The notes: generated by a model not told the origin, from the letters alone. Positions 36,062-46,031 are shown, counted from the stretch's first letter. The stretch is 64,000 nucleotides of DNA from Mycetohabitans endofungorum (GCF_002927045.1 NZ_PRDW01000003.1:62001-126000), one strand, 5' to 3'. Made by a program: numbers and translations.

Positions 36062-37396
36062 TCAAGAAGAACAGCCTGTTCGCGGTTTGACGGGCGGCAG
36101 CAGCGCCTCCAGCGCATCGATCGTGCGACGGGTTGCGCCACGGTGACGCGCCGCGAACGCGGCCCCAGCGGCGCCCATCGTCACGCGGCGCGCGCGATCG
36201 GTCAGCACCGTGCGCACGGCCTGCGCCAACGTGGCCGGATCCCGCACCCGCAGTGCAGCGCCGGCCGCGATCGCGTCGGCGCTTGCCTGTGCAAAATTAA
36301 ACGTATGTGGGCCGACCACGACCGGCACGCCGACGGCGCAGGCCTCGATAAGGTTCTGGCCACCGAGTGGCAGCAAGCTTCCGCCGATGAAGGCCACGTC
36401 CGCCGCCGCGTAGTAGGCGCGCATCTCGCCCATCGAATCGCCGAGCAGTACTTGCACGTCGGCTGGCAGCGGCTCGATGGAGGCCGCCTCGCGCGAGCCC
36501 GGTGTGACCGATGCACCGGCCCACTGCGAGCGGCGCGCCAGTTTGAGGCCGGCGCGCTCGACCAGCGTCGCAACCTCATTGAAGCGCTGGGGATGGCGAG
36601 GCACCAGCACCAGCAGCGCATCGGCAACGCCGAGCTGGCGATATGCGTCCAACACGAGCGCCTCTTCGCCCTCGCGCGTGCTGCCCGCCACCCACACCGG
36701 CCGCCGGCCGATTGCCGCATGCCAAGCGCGGCCGCGCTCGGCCAACTCGGCCGGGGCCTCCATATCGAATTTCAGATTGCCGAGCACCGCGACGTCACGC
36801 GCGCCAAGCGCGCTCAGGCGCTGCGCATCGGCAGGGCTCTGCGCCAGCACGCGCGTAAAGCCGCCGAATACCTGGCGCACCGCCGCGCCAAAACGCGAGG
36901 CGCGCCGGTATGAGCGCTCCGACATTCGCGCGTTGGTCAGCACCAGCGGCACGCCCGCATGGCGACACTCGTCGATCAGCGTCGGCCACACCTCGGTTTC
37001 CATCACGATGCCCAGCGTGGGACGCCATGCGCGAAGGAACCGCCGGACCGGGCCGCACATGTCATAGGGCAAATAGCAGCGCAGCACGCGCGAGCCGAAC
37101 AGTTGTTCGCCGGTCGCCCGTCCGCTCGGCGTCATGTGCGTGAGCAGCACCCGCACGTCGGGACGCTCGTCGAGCAGCGCCTGCACCAGCGGTTGAGCGG
37201 CACGCGTCTCACCGAGCGACACCGCATGGATCCAAACCAGCGGGGCGTCGTCGTGAGCCGCACGGCCCGCCGCATGGCCGAACCGTTCGCCAATGTGCTC
37301 GATGTAGCCGCGCTCGCGCCGCGAGCGTGCCACCAGGCGCACGACGGCCAGCGGTGCCACGATGTGCCAAAGTGCGCAATACAGGATCCTTAGCAT
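36062..37396 (-). CDS. waaA: 3-deoxy-D-manno-octulosonic acid (Kdo) transferase
   Basis: 444 residues. GT30-type: N-terminal membrane anchor, then WIHAVSLGETRAAQPLVQAL with the conserved glutamate, PYDMCGPVRRFLRAWRP, VMETEVWPTLIDECRHAGVPLVLTNARMSERSYR, and C-terminal FIGGSLLPLGGQNLIEACAVGVPVVVGPHTFNF. It attaches Kdo from CMP-Kdo to lipid IVA at the inner-membrane cytoplasmic face. It is the last gene of waaC-kdoO-waaA, read leftwards. Intact. Confidence 0.95.
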   Translation of the reverse strand: MLRILYCALWHIVAPLAVVRLVARSRRERGYIEHIGERFGHAAGRAAHDDAPLVWIHAVSLGETRAAQPLVQALLDERPDVRVLLTHMTPSGRATGEQLFGSRVLRCYLPYDMCGPVRRFLRAWRPTLGIVMETEVWPTLIDECRHAGVPLVLTNARMSERSYRRASRFGAAVRQVFGGFTRVLAQSPADAQRLSALGARDVAVLGNLKFDMEAPAELAERGRAWHAAIGRRPVWVAGSTREGEEALVLDAYRQLGVADALLVLVPRHPQRFNEVATLVERAGLKLARRSQWAGASVTPGSREAASIEPLPADVQVLLGDSMGEMRAYYAAADVAFIGGSLLPLGGQNLIEACAVGVPVVVGPHTFNFAQASADAIAAGAALRVRDPATLAQAVRTVLTDRARRVTMGAAGAAFAARHRGATRRTIDALEALLPPVKPRTGCSS

Positions 37397-37414
37397 CGAT
37401 CGTCGGCCAACGGG

Positions 37415-38299
37415 TCAGATGAGCGCGTGGCCCGCGAGACGCTCCAGAATGCCCAGCGGCGCGCGCTGCGGCTGCACCATTGAGCGCACCGGCAGGAAGA
37501 AGGTCTGCTCGAGCATGAATTGGCCAGACATCACAGCATGCGACGTCTGGTCAGAAAAGCACACCCAGATGCTGCCCGGCGGAAACGGCACCGTCTGCTG
37601 CGGCGCGTTGCGCTGGTAGTCCAGGTCGGCCTTCATCGCGTCATGAAGGTGCAGCATCAGATGGTCGTACTCGCTGCGCCGCGTCTTGGTCACGTGCAGC
37701 AGCTTCAACAGCCATGCAGCCCCAGGCACCGGTTTCGGGATATGAGGCAAAAACCGGCGCGCCACGTCCTCGAACGGCTCGCCGACCCGCCACACACGCG
37801 GTTCACCGCGCGGATTGACGTTCGTGAACACGCGCAGGATTCGCTCGCCATAGTTCGGCCGCGATGGAAACGCGTCCACGTGCAACCGGCTGTCGTCCTT
37901 GCGCCATGACGTCTTACGTGTTTCGACACGATGCAACCGCAGGCTGGTAGGCGCGACACGGAGCTTGCCCGTATATTCCGGAAATAGTCCATCGACCAGT
38001 TCGCGTGCATTGAGTTGGTAACGCGACACCAGCGCACGCACGGCCGACTGCGTGAGCGCATCGCCCGACACGCCGTGCAACGCGCCGCCATTGGGTTCCA
38101 GGCTGATATTCTTGCGCTTGGGGTCGGCGATCGCCGGATCCAGCAGGGCTTGTTCGCCCCCTTCGATCACAAAGCGCAAGTGGGGGAAATACAGCACTTT
38201 GCCGGACTCCACCGCGGCCAGCAGTGTCTCGCGTGGCACCGACAGATGTTGCCCGTGCCAATCGGCGGCCTGGACCTCGATGATTTGTGATTCGCTCAT
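37415..38299 (-). CDS. kdoO: Kdo hydroxylase (KdoO family)
   Basis: 294 residues from the ATG at 38299. Fe(II)/2-oxoglutarate oxygenase pattern: metal ligands HVD at 140-142 (SRLHVDAFPSRP) and a second histidine H254 in SDQTSHAVMSGQFMLEQTFFLP. The KdoO family turns the terminal Kdo of Kdo2-lipid A into D-glycero-D-talo-octulosonic acid (Ko), a sugar typical of Burkholderia lipopolysaccharide. Placement between waaC and waaA strengthens this. Start codon is certain within a few codons. Confidence 0.87.
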   Translation of the reverse strand: MSESQIIEVQAADWHGQHLSVPRETLLAAVESGKVLYFPHLRFVIEGGEQALLDPAIADPKRKNISLEPNGGALHGVSGDALTQSAVRALVSRYQLNARELVDGLFPEYTGKLRVAPTSLRLHRVETRKTSWRKDDSRLHVDAFPSRPNYGERILRVFTNVNPRGEPRVWRVGEPFEDVARRFLPHIPKPVPGAAWLLKLLHVTKTRRSEYDHLMLHLHDAMKADLDYQRNAPQQTVPFPPGSIWVCFSDQTSHAVMSGQFMLEQTFFLPVRSMVQPQRAPLGILERLAGHALI

Positions 38300-38309
38300 G
38301 AAAATATCG

Positions 38310-39308
38310 CTACAGCAATCCGAAGCCGGCCAGCGCACGCTTGACGTCAGCAAGGCCTGGCGAGGCGCCCGCCGTCCCCAGGTTGATGATGGCCGGCGAC
38401 CAATAGCCGCCGGTGCGCCATGCCGTCGCGAAATTGTACAACTCGATCGTTGGGCGCTTGAGCGCCGCGGCGATATGGACCAGGCCGGTGTCAACGCCGA
38501 CAGTCGCCGCCGCGCCATCAATCAACCCCGTGACCGCCGGCAGCGACAGGCGCGGCGGCACGAGCGCGGCGGCACCGAATTGCTGCGCGAGCCGTTCGCT
38601 GGTCGCACGCTCGACGTCGCTACCCCAGGGCAGCACAATCGATGCGCCGCGGCGAATGAGCGCCTGGCCTAACTCGATCCAGCAGCGCTGCGGCCATTGC
38701 TTGTCCTCGCGCGAGGTCGCATGTACGAACACCACGTACGGCACCGGCAAGTTCAGCCCCGTGCGCGCCAGTTCGAGCGCCGCGCGGCGCCGATCAATGC
38801 CGAAATCGATGTCCTGTCCATCGGCTCGCGGCGGCGGATCACCGAGCGAGCGCGCGACCAATTGCCGGGAGCGTTCAACGACGTGCGTACGCGGTTGGAT
38901 CGGCACACACGTGCGATAGAACCAGCGTACCGGCCACTCATAGCCGGCTCCGTCGGTGCGATTGCCCAATCCGACGAGATCACCGCGCGCCCAGCTCGCG
39001 ACCCATGCGCTCTTGACCAGTCCCTGGCAATCGATCACCACGTCGTACTGCTCAGCGGCCAATGTGCGCCTGAATTGCCGTACTTCACGCCACGTCGCTG
39101 CCGATAGCGGCCGCTTGCGCCAGCGACGCAGAGAGAATGGGATGGCGCGACGCACGCCTTGGACAAGTTTGACAAGCTCGACGAAATTCTCTTCGACCAG
39201 CCAGTCGATGACCGCATCGGGATGGCGCCGCCGGATATCGGCGACCACCGGCATGTTGTGAACGACGTCGCCCAGCGACGACAGCCGAACGATCAGGATC
39301 TTTTGCAC
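38310..39308 (-). CDS. waaC: Lipopolysaccharide heptosyltransferase I
   Basis: 332 residues if the GTG at 39308 is the start (VQKILIVRLSSLGDVVHNMPV), the usual N-terminus; an ATG at 39365 would add 19 Arg-rich residues. GT9 fold: WLVEENFVELVKLVQGVRRAIPFSLRRWRK, YDVVIDCQGLVKSAWVA, and DTGLVHIAAALKRPTIELYN for the ADP-heptose. It adds the first L-glycero-D-manno-heptose to Kdo. First gene of the core cluster. Confidence 0.93.
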   Translation of the reverse strand: MQKILIVRLSSLGDVVHNMPVVADIRRRHPDAVIDWLVEENFVELVKLVQGVRRAIPFSLRRWRKRPLSAATWREVRQFRRTLAAEQYDVVIDCQGLVKSAWVASWARGDLVGLGNRTDGAGYEWPVRWFYRTCVPIQPRTHVVERSRQLVARSLGDPPPRADGQDIDFGIDRRRAALELARTGLNLPVPYVVFVHATSREDKQWPQRCWIELGQALIRRGASIVLPWGSDVERATSERLAQQFGAAALVPPRLSLPAVTGLIDGAAATVGVDTGLVHIAAALKRPTIELYNFATAWRTGGYWSPAIINLGTAGASPGLADVKRALAGFGLL

Positions 39309-39517
39309 ACGGATCAATAAGCTACGGGAACCACGCCGGCCATGTCGCCGGCGAAAGAGGATCACCGGCGGGTTCTCGACCGCCGGGCGAAAAGTAGCGA
39401 ATTGTAGCGCGGATCGGCACGGCGATCGCGTCGGACCCGAACGGCGTCGGTAGGTCGGCTCCGAGCGGCGCCGGTAGACGGGTCGCGCGACTCGGCGGCC
39501 GTGATGTGCTAGACCGC

Positions 39518-40900
39518 CTAGAATGGCAGCTTCGCGTCCGGCTTCTGCGCAATGATCACGCGCCTGAAATCCTCCTGGATCCGTTTGAGCGCGGCATCAT
39601 TGTCGGCCTCGAAGCGCATTACGACCACAGGCGTGGTATTGGACGAGCGGGCGAGCCCGAACCCGTCCGGATACTCGACGCGCAGGCCGTCGATTGTAAT
39701 CACGTCGTCAGCGCCGTCGAACTTCGCATGCTTTTGCAGCTGACCGATCAATTCGAAATTCTCGCCCTCGTTGAGCTTGAGCTGCAATTCGGGTGTCGAG
39801 ATCGAGTTCGGCAAGCTGTTGAGCAACTGACTCGGGTCGGCCACGCGCGACAGGATTTCCAGCAGCCGTGCACCGGTATAAAGGCCGTCGTCGAAACCGT
39901 ACCAGCGGTCCTTGAAAAACACGTGCCCGCTCATCTCGCCGGCAAGCGGCGCGCCGGTTTCGCGCAGCTTCGCCTTCACCAGCGAGTGGCCGGTCTTCCA
40001 CATCACCGGCTCGCCGCCCTGCTCGCGTACCCACTTGGCCAGGTTGCGCGTACACTTCACGTCATAGATGATCTGCCCGCCCGGGTTGCGCGACAGCACC
40101 TCTTGCGCGAACAACATCAATTGCCGGTCCGGATAGATGATTTGGCCGTCCTTGGTCACGACGCCGAGCCGATCGCCGTCGCCGTCAAACGCAAAGCCAA
40201 TCTCCGCGTCAGTCTCCTTCAGCGCGCGAATCACGTCCTGCAGGTTTTCGGGATGGGCCGGGTCCGGGTGATGATTCGGGAAATTGCCGTCCACGTCGCA
40301 GAACAGCTCGACCAGCTCACATCCGAGCGCCTTGAACAGCCTCGGCGCAAGCGATCCCGCCACGCCATTGCCTGCATCGACGACGATCTTCAGCGGCCGA
40401 GCCGGCTTGATGTCGGACACGATCCGCTCGACGTAGGCATCGCGCACATCATGTTCGCTGTAGCTACCGGCGCCCGTGGCAAAATTGCCCTCGACGATGC
40501 GCTGATACAACGCTTGAATCTGCTCGCCGTAGATCGCGGCGCCGCGCAACACCATCTTGAAACCGTTGTAGTCCGGCGGATTATGACTGCCCGTGACGAC
40601 GATGCACGAATCCACTTGCCGCCCCGCGAGCGGCACGCTGGCCGCGAAATAGCCGAGCGGCGTCGGCACCAAGCCGATATCGATCACGTCCACGCCCGCC
40701 GCGCGCAGACCATCGGCCAGCGCGGCAGACAACTGCGGACCCGACAGGCGCCCGTCGCGACCGATCACCACCGCATCGCCACCTTGGGCACGCACTTCGC
40801 TGCCGAACGCGCGGCCGATCTGCCGCGCCACATCGGCATCGAGCGTCTTGCCGATGACGCCGCGAATGTCGTAAGCCTTGAAAATCGCTTGAGAAATCAT
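39518..40900 (-). CDS. manB: Phosphomannomutase/phosphoglucomutase
   Basis: 460 residues from the ATG at 40900 (MISQAIFKAYDIRGVIGKTLDADV). The catalytic phosphoserine loop is VVTGSHNPPDYNGFKMV, the metal loop FAFDGDGDRLGVV, the sugar loop GEMSGHVFFKDRW and the C-terminal phosphate loop SSNTTPVVVMRFEA. It interconverts mannose or glucose 6- and 1-phosphates, and glucose 1-phosphate would feed RfbA/GalE pathways in this same locus. AlgC of Pseudomonas is the known dual enzyme. Divergent from the flippase gene. Confidence 0.92.
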   Translation of the reverse strand: MISQAIFKAYDIRGVIGKTLDADVARQIGRAFGSEVRAQGGDAVVIGRDGRLSGPQLSAALADGLRAAGVDVIDIGLVPTPLGYFAASVPLAGRQVDSCIVVTGSHNPPDYNGFKMVLRGAAIYGEQIQALYQRIVEGNFATGAGSYSEHDVRDAYVERIVSDIKPARPLKIVVDAGNGVAGSLAPRLFKALGCELVELFCDVDGNFPNHHPDPAHPENLQDVIRALKETDAEIGFAFDGDGDRLGVVTKDGQIIYPDRQLMLFAQEVLSRNPGGQIIYDVKCTRNLAKWVREQGGEPVMWKTGHSLVKAKLRETGAPLAGEMSGHVFFKDRWYGFDDGLYTGARLLEILSRVADPSQLLNSLPNSISTPELQLKLNEGENFELIGQLQKHAKFDGADDVITIDGLRVEYPDGFGLARSSNTTPVVVMRFEADNDAALKRIQEDFRRVIIAQKPDAKLPF

Positions 40901-41135
40901 GAGTGAGTGCCTGTTGGAAACGAAAATTCGAGGGGCCGCCGAAGCGTCGCGCAACGAGCCTACGCAGTCTGTTCGCAGTGCCGCTCACGGGTCGCCGGTT
41001 CGGGACCGGATCCAATCTATAATTGCAGCTTACTCAGACCCCTTTGTCTGGCCATTTTAACGTGGTTAAAGGCCACGATCGCCAAAATGGCGGTCCGCAC
41101 CACGTCAGGACGCGTACTTTCCGCCCCGCCGGCGC

Positions 41136-42392
41136 ATGCTGAACCGAATCAAGAACAATCCGGATGTCGCCCGCGCGCTCGCCAACCTCTGTTGGCTCGG
41201 CCTGGAGCGGCTCACACAAATAGGGGTCGCGATTCTGATCAGCGGCCTGCTCGCCCGCTATTTCGGCGCGGAGTTGTTCGGCAAGTGGCAGTACGCGAAC
41301 ACATTGCTACTCGTGCTGGCACCGCTGACCTGGGTGTGCGGCGCCGAAATCCTGGTCCCCACGATCGTGCACGGCGGCGAGCAGCGGCTGGGCACGATCC
41401 TCGGCAGTGCGTTCGCGCTGCGCTTTGCGGTATCGGCACTCGCGCTCGCGCTGACGTGGGCCGGCATCGCCGCCGGGCTGACCGAGCCGACCGTCGGCGC
41501 AATACTGGCCGCGTTGGCCGTGACAATGCTGTTTCGCGAGCCACTGGTCGGCGTGATCAATTCGTGGCTGCAAAGCATCACCTATGCCAAGCCACAGTTG
41601 ATCACGAGCATGGTCACCGCACTAGCCAAAGCCAGCGGCGTCTGGCTGCTGGTGCGCGTTGCCGCGTCGGCGGCCAGTTTCGCATGGCTGTGGGCGGCGG
41701 AGGCAGCGATCGTCGCCGTCGTGCTGCTCGTCTATTACCGCGCGCGCCACGGCCGCTTGGACTGGCGTGTGGAGCGCGCGCTGCTGCGCACATTCAGCAG
41801 CGCCGGGACGGTTTTCTGGCTCGCACTTGCCTGCATGTACCTGTTCCTGAAGCTGGACCGGCTAGTGCTGGAGCGCTACGTGTCATTTGCCGAATTGGGC
41901 CGCTATGCAGCCGCACAGCAATTGAACGAGAACTGGATCGCGCTCGCGCTGATGCTTGCGCAAACGCTCGCGCCGGCGTTCGTTTATCGCGTGGCCGACG
42001 TATCGCGGCTGCGACGCAATATGGGGCGGCTGCTGTGGATGACAGCGGCACTGATGAGCGCCGGCGCGCTGCTGTTGGATCTAGCGGCGGGCCTGGTCGT
42101 GCGGATCGTGTTCGGACCCGGTTTCGACGGCGCCGCGCAAATCCTGCGCGTGGCGGTCTGGCTGTCGGTGCCGGCCGGCGTCGAGGCGATCAGCAATCTG
42201 GTCGTGCTCAAATACCAGGCCAAATTCGTCTTGCTGGCCAAATGGGTGCTGGCATTGGTCGTCGCGCTCGCGCTGGACCTCGTACTGATCCCGACATTCG
42301 GCGCACGCGGCGCGCTAGGCGGACTGGCCGCCGGCTATATCACGGCGGCCGCGGTGAATTTCTACTATATCCGACTCAAGCTCACGCCATGA
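41136..42392 (+). CDS. Polysaccharide flippase (Wzx/MATE-MOP family)
   Basis: 418 residues, about twelve membrane helices. MOP-exporter pattern: N-terminal LCWLGLERLTQIGVAILISGLLARYFGAELFGKWQYANT, KLDRLVLERYVSFAELGRYAAAQQLNENW in the middle and FGARGALGGLAAGYITAA at the end. Wzx proteins move lipid-linked oligosaccharide units across the inner membrane. It opens a plus-strand group with glycosyltransferase, galE and a polyprenyl-phosphate transferase. Overlaps the next gene by four bases. Confidence 0.88.
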   Translation: MLNRIKNNPDVARALANLCWLGLERLTQIGVAILISGLLARYFGAELFGKWQYANTLLLVLAPLTWVCGAEILVPTIVHGGEQRLGTILGSAFALRFAVSALALALTWAGIAAGLTEPTVGAILAALAVTMLFREPLVGVINSWLQSITYAKPQLITSMVTALAKASGVWLLVRVAASAASFAWLWAAEAAIVAVVLLVYYRARHGRLDWRVERALLRTFSSAGTVFWLALACMYLFLKLDRLVLERYVSFAELGRYAAAQQLNENWIALALMLAQTLAPAFVYRVADVSRLRRNMGRLLWMTAALMSAGALLLDLAAGLVVRIVFGPGFDGAAQILRVAVWLSVPAGVEAISNLVVLKYQAKFVLLAKWVLALVVALALDLVLIPTFGARGALGGLAAGYITAAAVNFYYIRLKLTP

Positions 42393-43213
42393 ACGATGTT
42401 AATCATGACGCGCTCGCGAGCGTGAGCGTGCTGATTCCCGCCTACAATTGCCAGGCCGACCTGGAGCGCACGCTTCGCTCGTTCAAAGAGCCAGCGCCGG
42501 TGCACGTGCTGATCGTCGACGACGGCAGCACGCCGCCAATCACTGCGCCCGCTATCGATGGCCTGTCGGTCGAAGTCCTGCGCCTGGCGCGCAATGGCGG
42601 GATCGAGCGGGCGCTGGCCGCCGGCATCGATGCGCTGGCGGCGCGCGCGGTGCGCTACGCGGCCCGTATCGACGCCGGCGATCTTGCCTGTGCGCGCCGG
42701 CTTGCGAAGCAAGCCGCCTATCTGGACACGCATCCGCGCGTGGCCGCGGTCGGCATGTGGGCACAGGTCTCCACGCGCAACGGCACGCCGCTGTTCACGT
42801 TGGCCCCCCCGAGCGAGCCGACCGACATACGGCGGCGGCGCTTTGCGCGCACCGCATTGATTCATCCAGCCACGATGCTGCGCGTGGACGCGGTCCGGCA
42901 GGCTGGCAACTATCGCGCGGCGTACCGCGCAGCCGAGGACCTGGACTTGTTCCTGCGCCTGATGCGCATGCACGAGTGCGCGAACCTGCCCGAGGTCGGG
43001 TTGGTTTACGAACTGAACGAAGGCGGCATCAGTGCTACAAAGCGACGCACGCAGATCGTCTCGACACTGCGACTACAGCTTGCCTACTTCGAGGCGGCCA
43101 ATCCCTACTGGTGGCTCGGCCTGGGCAAGAACCTGCTGCATTGCGTGACGCCGTACCTGGTGTTGCGACCCATCAAGCGCGCACTGTTCCGTGCGCGTGC
43201 GCGTCAAACATGA
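42389..43213 (+). CDS. Family 2 glycosyltransferase
   Basis: 274 residues, ATGA-overlap with the flippase gene. GT-A fold: VSVLIPAYNCQADLERTLRSF, VLIVDDGSTPPIT, and the DxD-equivalent RIDAGDLACARRLAKQ. LIHPATMLRVDAVRQAGNYRAAYRAAEDLDLFLRL is typical of GT2 acceptor-side residues. It transfers a sugar from a nucleotide donor to a lipid-linked glycan; donor not determined. Cytoplasmic, membrane-associated. Confidence 0.87.
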   Translation: MNDVNHDALASVSVLIPAYNCQADLERTLRSFKEPAPVHVLIVDDGSTPPITAPAIDGLSVEVLRLARNGGIERALAAGIDALAARAVRYAARIDAGDLACARRLAKQAAYLDTHPRVAAVGMWAQVSTRNGTPLFTLAPPSEPTDIRRRRFARTALIHPATMLRVDAVRQAGNYRAAYRAAEDLDLFLRLMRMHECANLPEVGLVYELNEGGISATKRRTQIVSTLRLQLAYFEAANPYWWLGLGKNLLHCVTPYLVLRPIKRALFRARARQT

Positions 43214-43221
43214 GGACAACA

Positions 43222-44244
43222 ATGACGAATCAACGCACGATCCTAGTCACCGGCGGTGCGGGCTTCATCGGCTCGCATACCTGCGTCGAGTTGCTCAACG
43301 CGGGCTACGACGTCGTGGTAGTCGACAACCTGGTCAACAGCAAGGTCGACGCGGTGCGCCGCGTCGAGCAAATCACCGGCAAGACGGTTCAGTTCCACCA
43401 GGCCGACTCGCGCGATGACCGCGCGCTTCGACAAGTGTTCGAACAACGCCCGATCCACGCAGCAATTCACTTTGCCGCACTCAAGGCGGTCGGTGAATCG
43501 GTGCAAAAGCCGCTGGAGTACTATGCAAACAACTTGGACAGCCTGCTGGCGCTGCTGCGCGTGATGAATGAGCATGATGTGAAGCACGTCGTGTTTAGTT
43601 CGTCAGCCACCGTGTACGGCGTGCCCCAAAGCGTGCCGATCGACGAGTCATTCCCGTTATCCGCGACTAACCCTTATGGCCAGACGAAGCTAATGGCCGA
43701 GCAGATTCTGCGCGACCTGGCACATGCCAATGCTGGCTGGAAGGTCGCCACGCTGCGCTATTTCAATCCGGTCGGCGCGCACGAAAGCGGGCTGATTGGC
43801 GAGGACCCGAACGGTATCCCGAACAACCTAATGCCGTTCGTCGCGCAGGTGGCCGTCGGCAAGCTGCCGCGCTTGCGAGTCTTCGGTGGAGACTACGACA
43901 CGCCGGACGGCACCGGCGTGCGCGACTACATTCATGTCGTCGACCTCGCGCGCGGACACCTTGCCGCACTCGATACGCTGTTCGGTCAAGGCCGCAGCTT
44001 TACCGTGAACCTGGGCACCGGCAAAGGTTATAGTGTGCTGGACGTGGTGCGCGCCTTCGAGCGGGCCAGCGGTCGCGAGGTCCCGTACGAGATCGTCGCA
44101 CGCCGCCCCGGCGACATCGCGGCCTGCTACGCGGATCCGGCGGCGGCCGAGCGGATCATCGGCTGGCGCGCCGAGCATGGCATCGAAAGGATGTGTGCGG
44201 ATCATTGGCGCTGGCAGGCAAACAACCCAAACGGCTACGCCTAA
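43222..44244 (+). CDS. galE: UDP-glucose 4-epimerase
   Basis: 340 residues from the ATG at 43222 with GAGGA upstream. Extended SDR: NAD site [16 protein letters not shown], catalytic SSSATVYGVPQ and PYGQTKLMAEQ (Tyr/Lys), and LRYFNPVGAHESGLIGEDPNGIPNNLMPFV, nearly invariant in GalE. It interconverts UDP-glucose and UDP-galactose (or the N-acetyl forms), so galactose-type residues are likely in the surface glycan. Ends PNGYA. Confidence 0.95.
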   Translation: MTNQRTILVTGGAGFIGSHTCVELLNAGYDVVVVDNLVNSKVDAVRRVEQITGKTVQFHQADSRDDRALRQVFEQRPIHAAIHFAALKAVGESVQKPLEYYANNLDSLLALLRVMNEHDVKHVVFSSSATVYGVPQSVPIDESFPLSATNPYGQTKLMAEQILRDLAHANAGWKVATLRYFNPVGAHESGLIGEDPNGIPNNLMPFVAQVAVGKLPRLRVFGGDYDTPDGTGVRDYIHVVDLARGHLAALDTLFGQGRSFTVNLGTGKGYSVLDVVRAFERASGREVPYEIVARRPGDIAACYADPAAAERIIGWRAEHGIERMCADHWRWQANNPNGYA

Positions 44245-44268
44245 GCCCTACGAGGAGACGCAGCAACC

Positions 44269-45369
44269 ATGCTCAGCTTCGCCATTGCCTTTTTGATTTC
44301 GCTGCTGGTCACGCTCGTCATCGTCCATTACGCGAACACGCACCAGCACCTGTCGACCGATACCGATCTGCGGGGCGTGCAGAAATTCCATGTCCGGCCC
44401 GTGCCGCGCATCGGCGGCGTCGGCATCCTGCTCGGACTGGCGGGCGGTGCCGTGCAGCTGCGCGGTGCGTATCCGTCGGTGGCCGATGGCATTTTGCTGC
44501 TGGCCGCCTGCGGCCTGCCGGCGTTCACCTCCGGGTTAATCGAGGACCTGACCAAGCGCGTGAGCCCCTTGGCACGGCTCGCCGCGACGATGGTCGCCGC
44601 GGCGCTCGCGTATTGGCTGCTCGACGCAGCCATTACCCGTATCAGCGTGCCGTGGCTGGATTTCGCACTCGCGTATCCGTGGGTATCCGCGGTGATCTCA
44701 GTGCTCGCGGTCGCTGGGCTGGCCAATGCGATCAATATCATCGATGGCTTTAACGGGCTCGCCTCGATGGTCGGCTTCATGATGTTCGCCTCGCTCGCGT
44801 ATGTCGCATTCCAAGTCCACGACCCAATCGTGCTGTCCGGCTCGCTGGTCATGATGGGGGCGATCATTGGCTTCTTTCTGTGGAATTTTCCGGCCGGACT
44901 GATCTTTCTGGGAGACGGGGGTGCGTATTTCATCGGCTTCATGCTGGCAGAGTTGGCCATCCTACTCGTGATGCGCAACCGCGACGTTTCCGCTTGGTAT
45001 CCGCTGCTGCTGTTCATGTATCCGATCTTCGAGGTCTGTTTCTCGATCTACCGCAAGCGGTTCGTGCGCGGCATATCGCCCGGCATTCCGGACGGTGTGC
45101 ATTTGCATATGCTCGTCTACAAGCGGCTGATGCGCTGGGTGGTCGGCGCGCGCACCGCACGGGAGTTGACCCGGCGCAATTCTCTGACCTCGCCGTACCT
45201 GTGGTTGCTCTGCCTGATCGCCGTGATCCCGGCAACGTTGTTCTGGCGGCACACCGTCCACCTGTTCTGTTTTGTCGTACTGTTCGTGGCAACCTATGTG
45301 TGGCTGTACGTGAGCATCGTGCGCTTTAAGGCCCCCCGCTGGCTCGTGTTCCGCAAGCGCCCGCGTTGA
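44269..45369 (+). CDS. MraY/WecA-family polyprenyl-phosphate sugar-1-phosphate transferase (copy A)
   Basis: 366 residues, about ten membrane helices. Family motifs: HVRPVPRIGGVGIL, GLIEDLTKRVSP, NAINIIDGFNGLASMV, FLGDGGAYFIGF, and the cytoplasmic HLHMLVYKRLM near the usual HxH loop. It starts lipid-linked glycan synthesis by moving a sugar 1-phosphate to undecaprenyl phosphate. Sugar donor cannot be told. It closes the plus-strand group after galE. A second, distant relative lies at 49.5-50.6 kb. Confidence 0.9.
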   Translation: MLSFAIAFLISLLVTLVIVHYANTHQHLSTDTDLRGVQKFHVRPVPRIGGVGILLGLAGGAVQLRGAYPSVADGILLLAACGLPAFTSGLIEDLTKRVSPLARLAATMVAAALAYWLLDAAITRISVPWLDFALAYPWVSAVISVLAVAGLANAINIIDGFNGLASMVGFMMFASLAYVAFQVHDPIVLSGSLVMMGAIIGFFLWNFPAGLIFLGDGGAYFIGFMLAELAILLVMRNRDVSAWYPLLLFMYPIFEVCFSIYRKRFVRGISPGIPDGVHLHMLVYKRLMRWVVGARTARELTRRNSLTSPYLWLLCLIAVIPATLFWRHTVHLFCFVVLFVATYVWLYVSIVRFKAPRWLVFRKRPR

Positions 45370-45392
45370 TTTGTTGCGGGGTGCCGGCCGCT

Positions 45393-46031
45393 ATGATCAG
45401 CGTTCTGGACGATGGCCCAAGCCAGGCAGAATGCATTTGCCAAACGCTGAGCAAAGCTGGACACATGTGTCATTCATTCTCCGAAGGCAAGGCCTTCGTG
45501 CACCCGTTGCTCAGGCAAACCTTCGATCTGCTGGTGCTGGACTGGAACGTATCCGACATGCCAGGCGACGAGGTGCTCAGATGGGCCAGGCAAAGCCTGC
45601 CCCCATGCTGTTCATGACCAGCCGCAGCTACGAGACGGATATCGTGTCGATGCTCAACGCCGGCGCGGACGACTACATCGTGAAGCCGGTGTCCGCGCAA
45701 ATCCTACTGGTACATGTCGAAACGCTGCTGCGTCTCGCGTACCAGCAGCCGGTGTCGGGCTCGCGCGAGCAATTCGGCGACTCTATGTTCGACAGCGCGC
45801 TGCAGCAGGTGCACGTGCGCGGCACGCCGGCATCGCGGACCAACAAGGAATTCGAACTGGCACTGCAGTTGTTTCGCCATCTCGCGCGACCGCTGTCGCG
45901 ATCGCACATTCTTGAGCAGGTCTGGAAACAAGACGTGGATGTTCCGTCGCATACGATTGACACACATATCTCAATGATTCGCTCAATTGCAGTTACGTTC
46001 ACACACCGCATTACGCGCGACCCGGCGCGCC
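45393..46031 (+). pseudogene. OmpR-family response regulator, frameshifted and 3'-truncated
   Basis: The receiver starts MISVLDDGPSQAECICQTLS and has DLLVLDWNVSDMPGDEVLRWA. At a run of five C near 45600 the frame changes, and the protein continues as PMLFMTSRSYETDIVSMLNAGADDYIVKPVSAQILL. The winged-helix part follows (TNKEFELALQLFRHLARPLSRSHILEQVW, DTHISMIR) but stops matching there and runs into a fragment of a different gene. Both the frameshift and the truncation make it inactive. Confidence 0.85.

Noticed and set aside
39506-40906. Long open frame antisense to manB
   Set aside because: It is His/Arg-rich, has no family features and mirrors the mutase codons.
40907-43213. A 768-codon open frame covering the flippase gene and the glycosyltransferase
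   Set aside because: Only its last 274 codons match a real protein. The first part is an out-of-frame Arg-rich shadow of the flippase.
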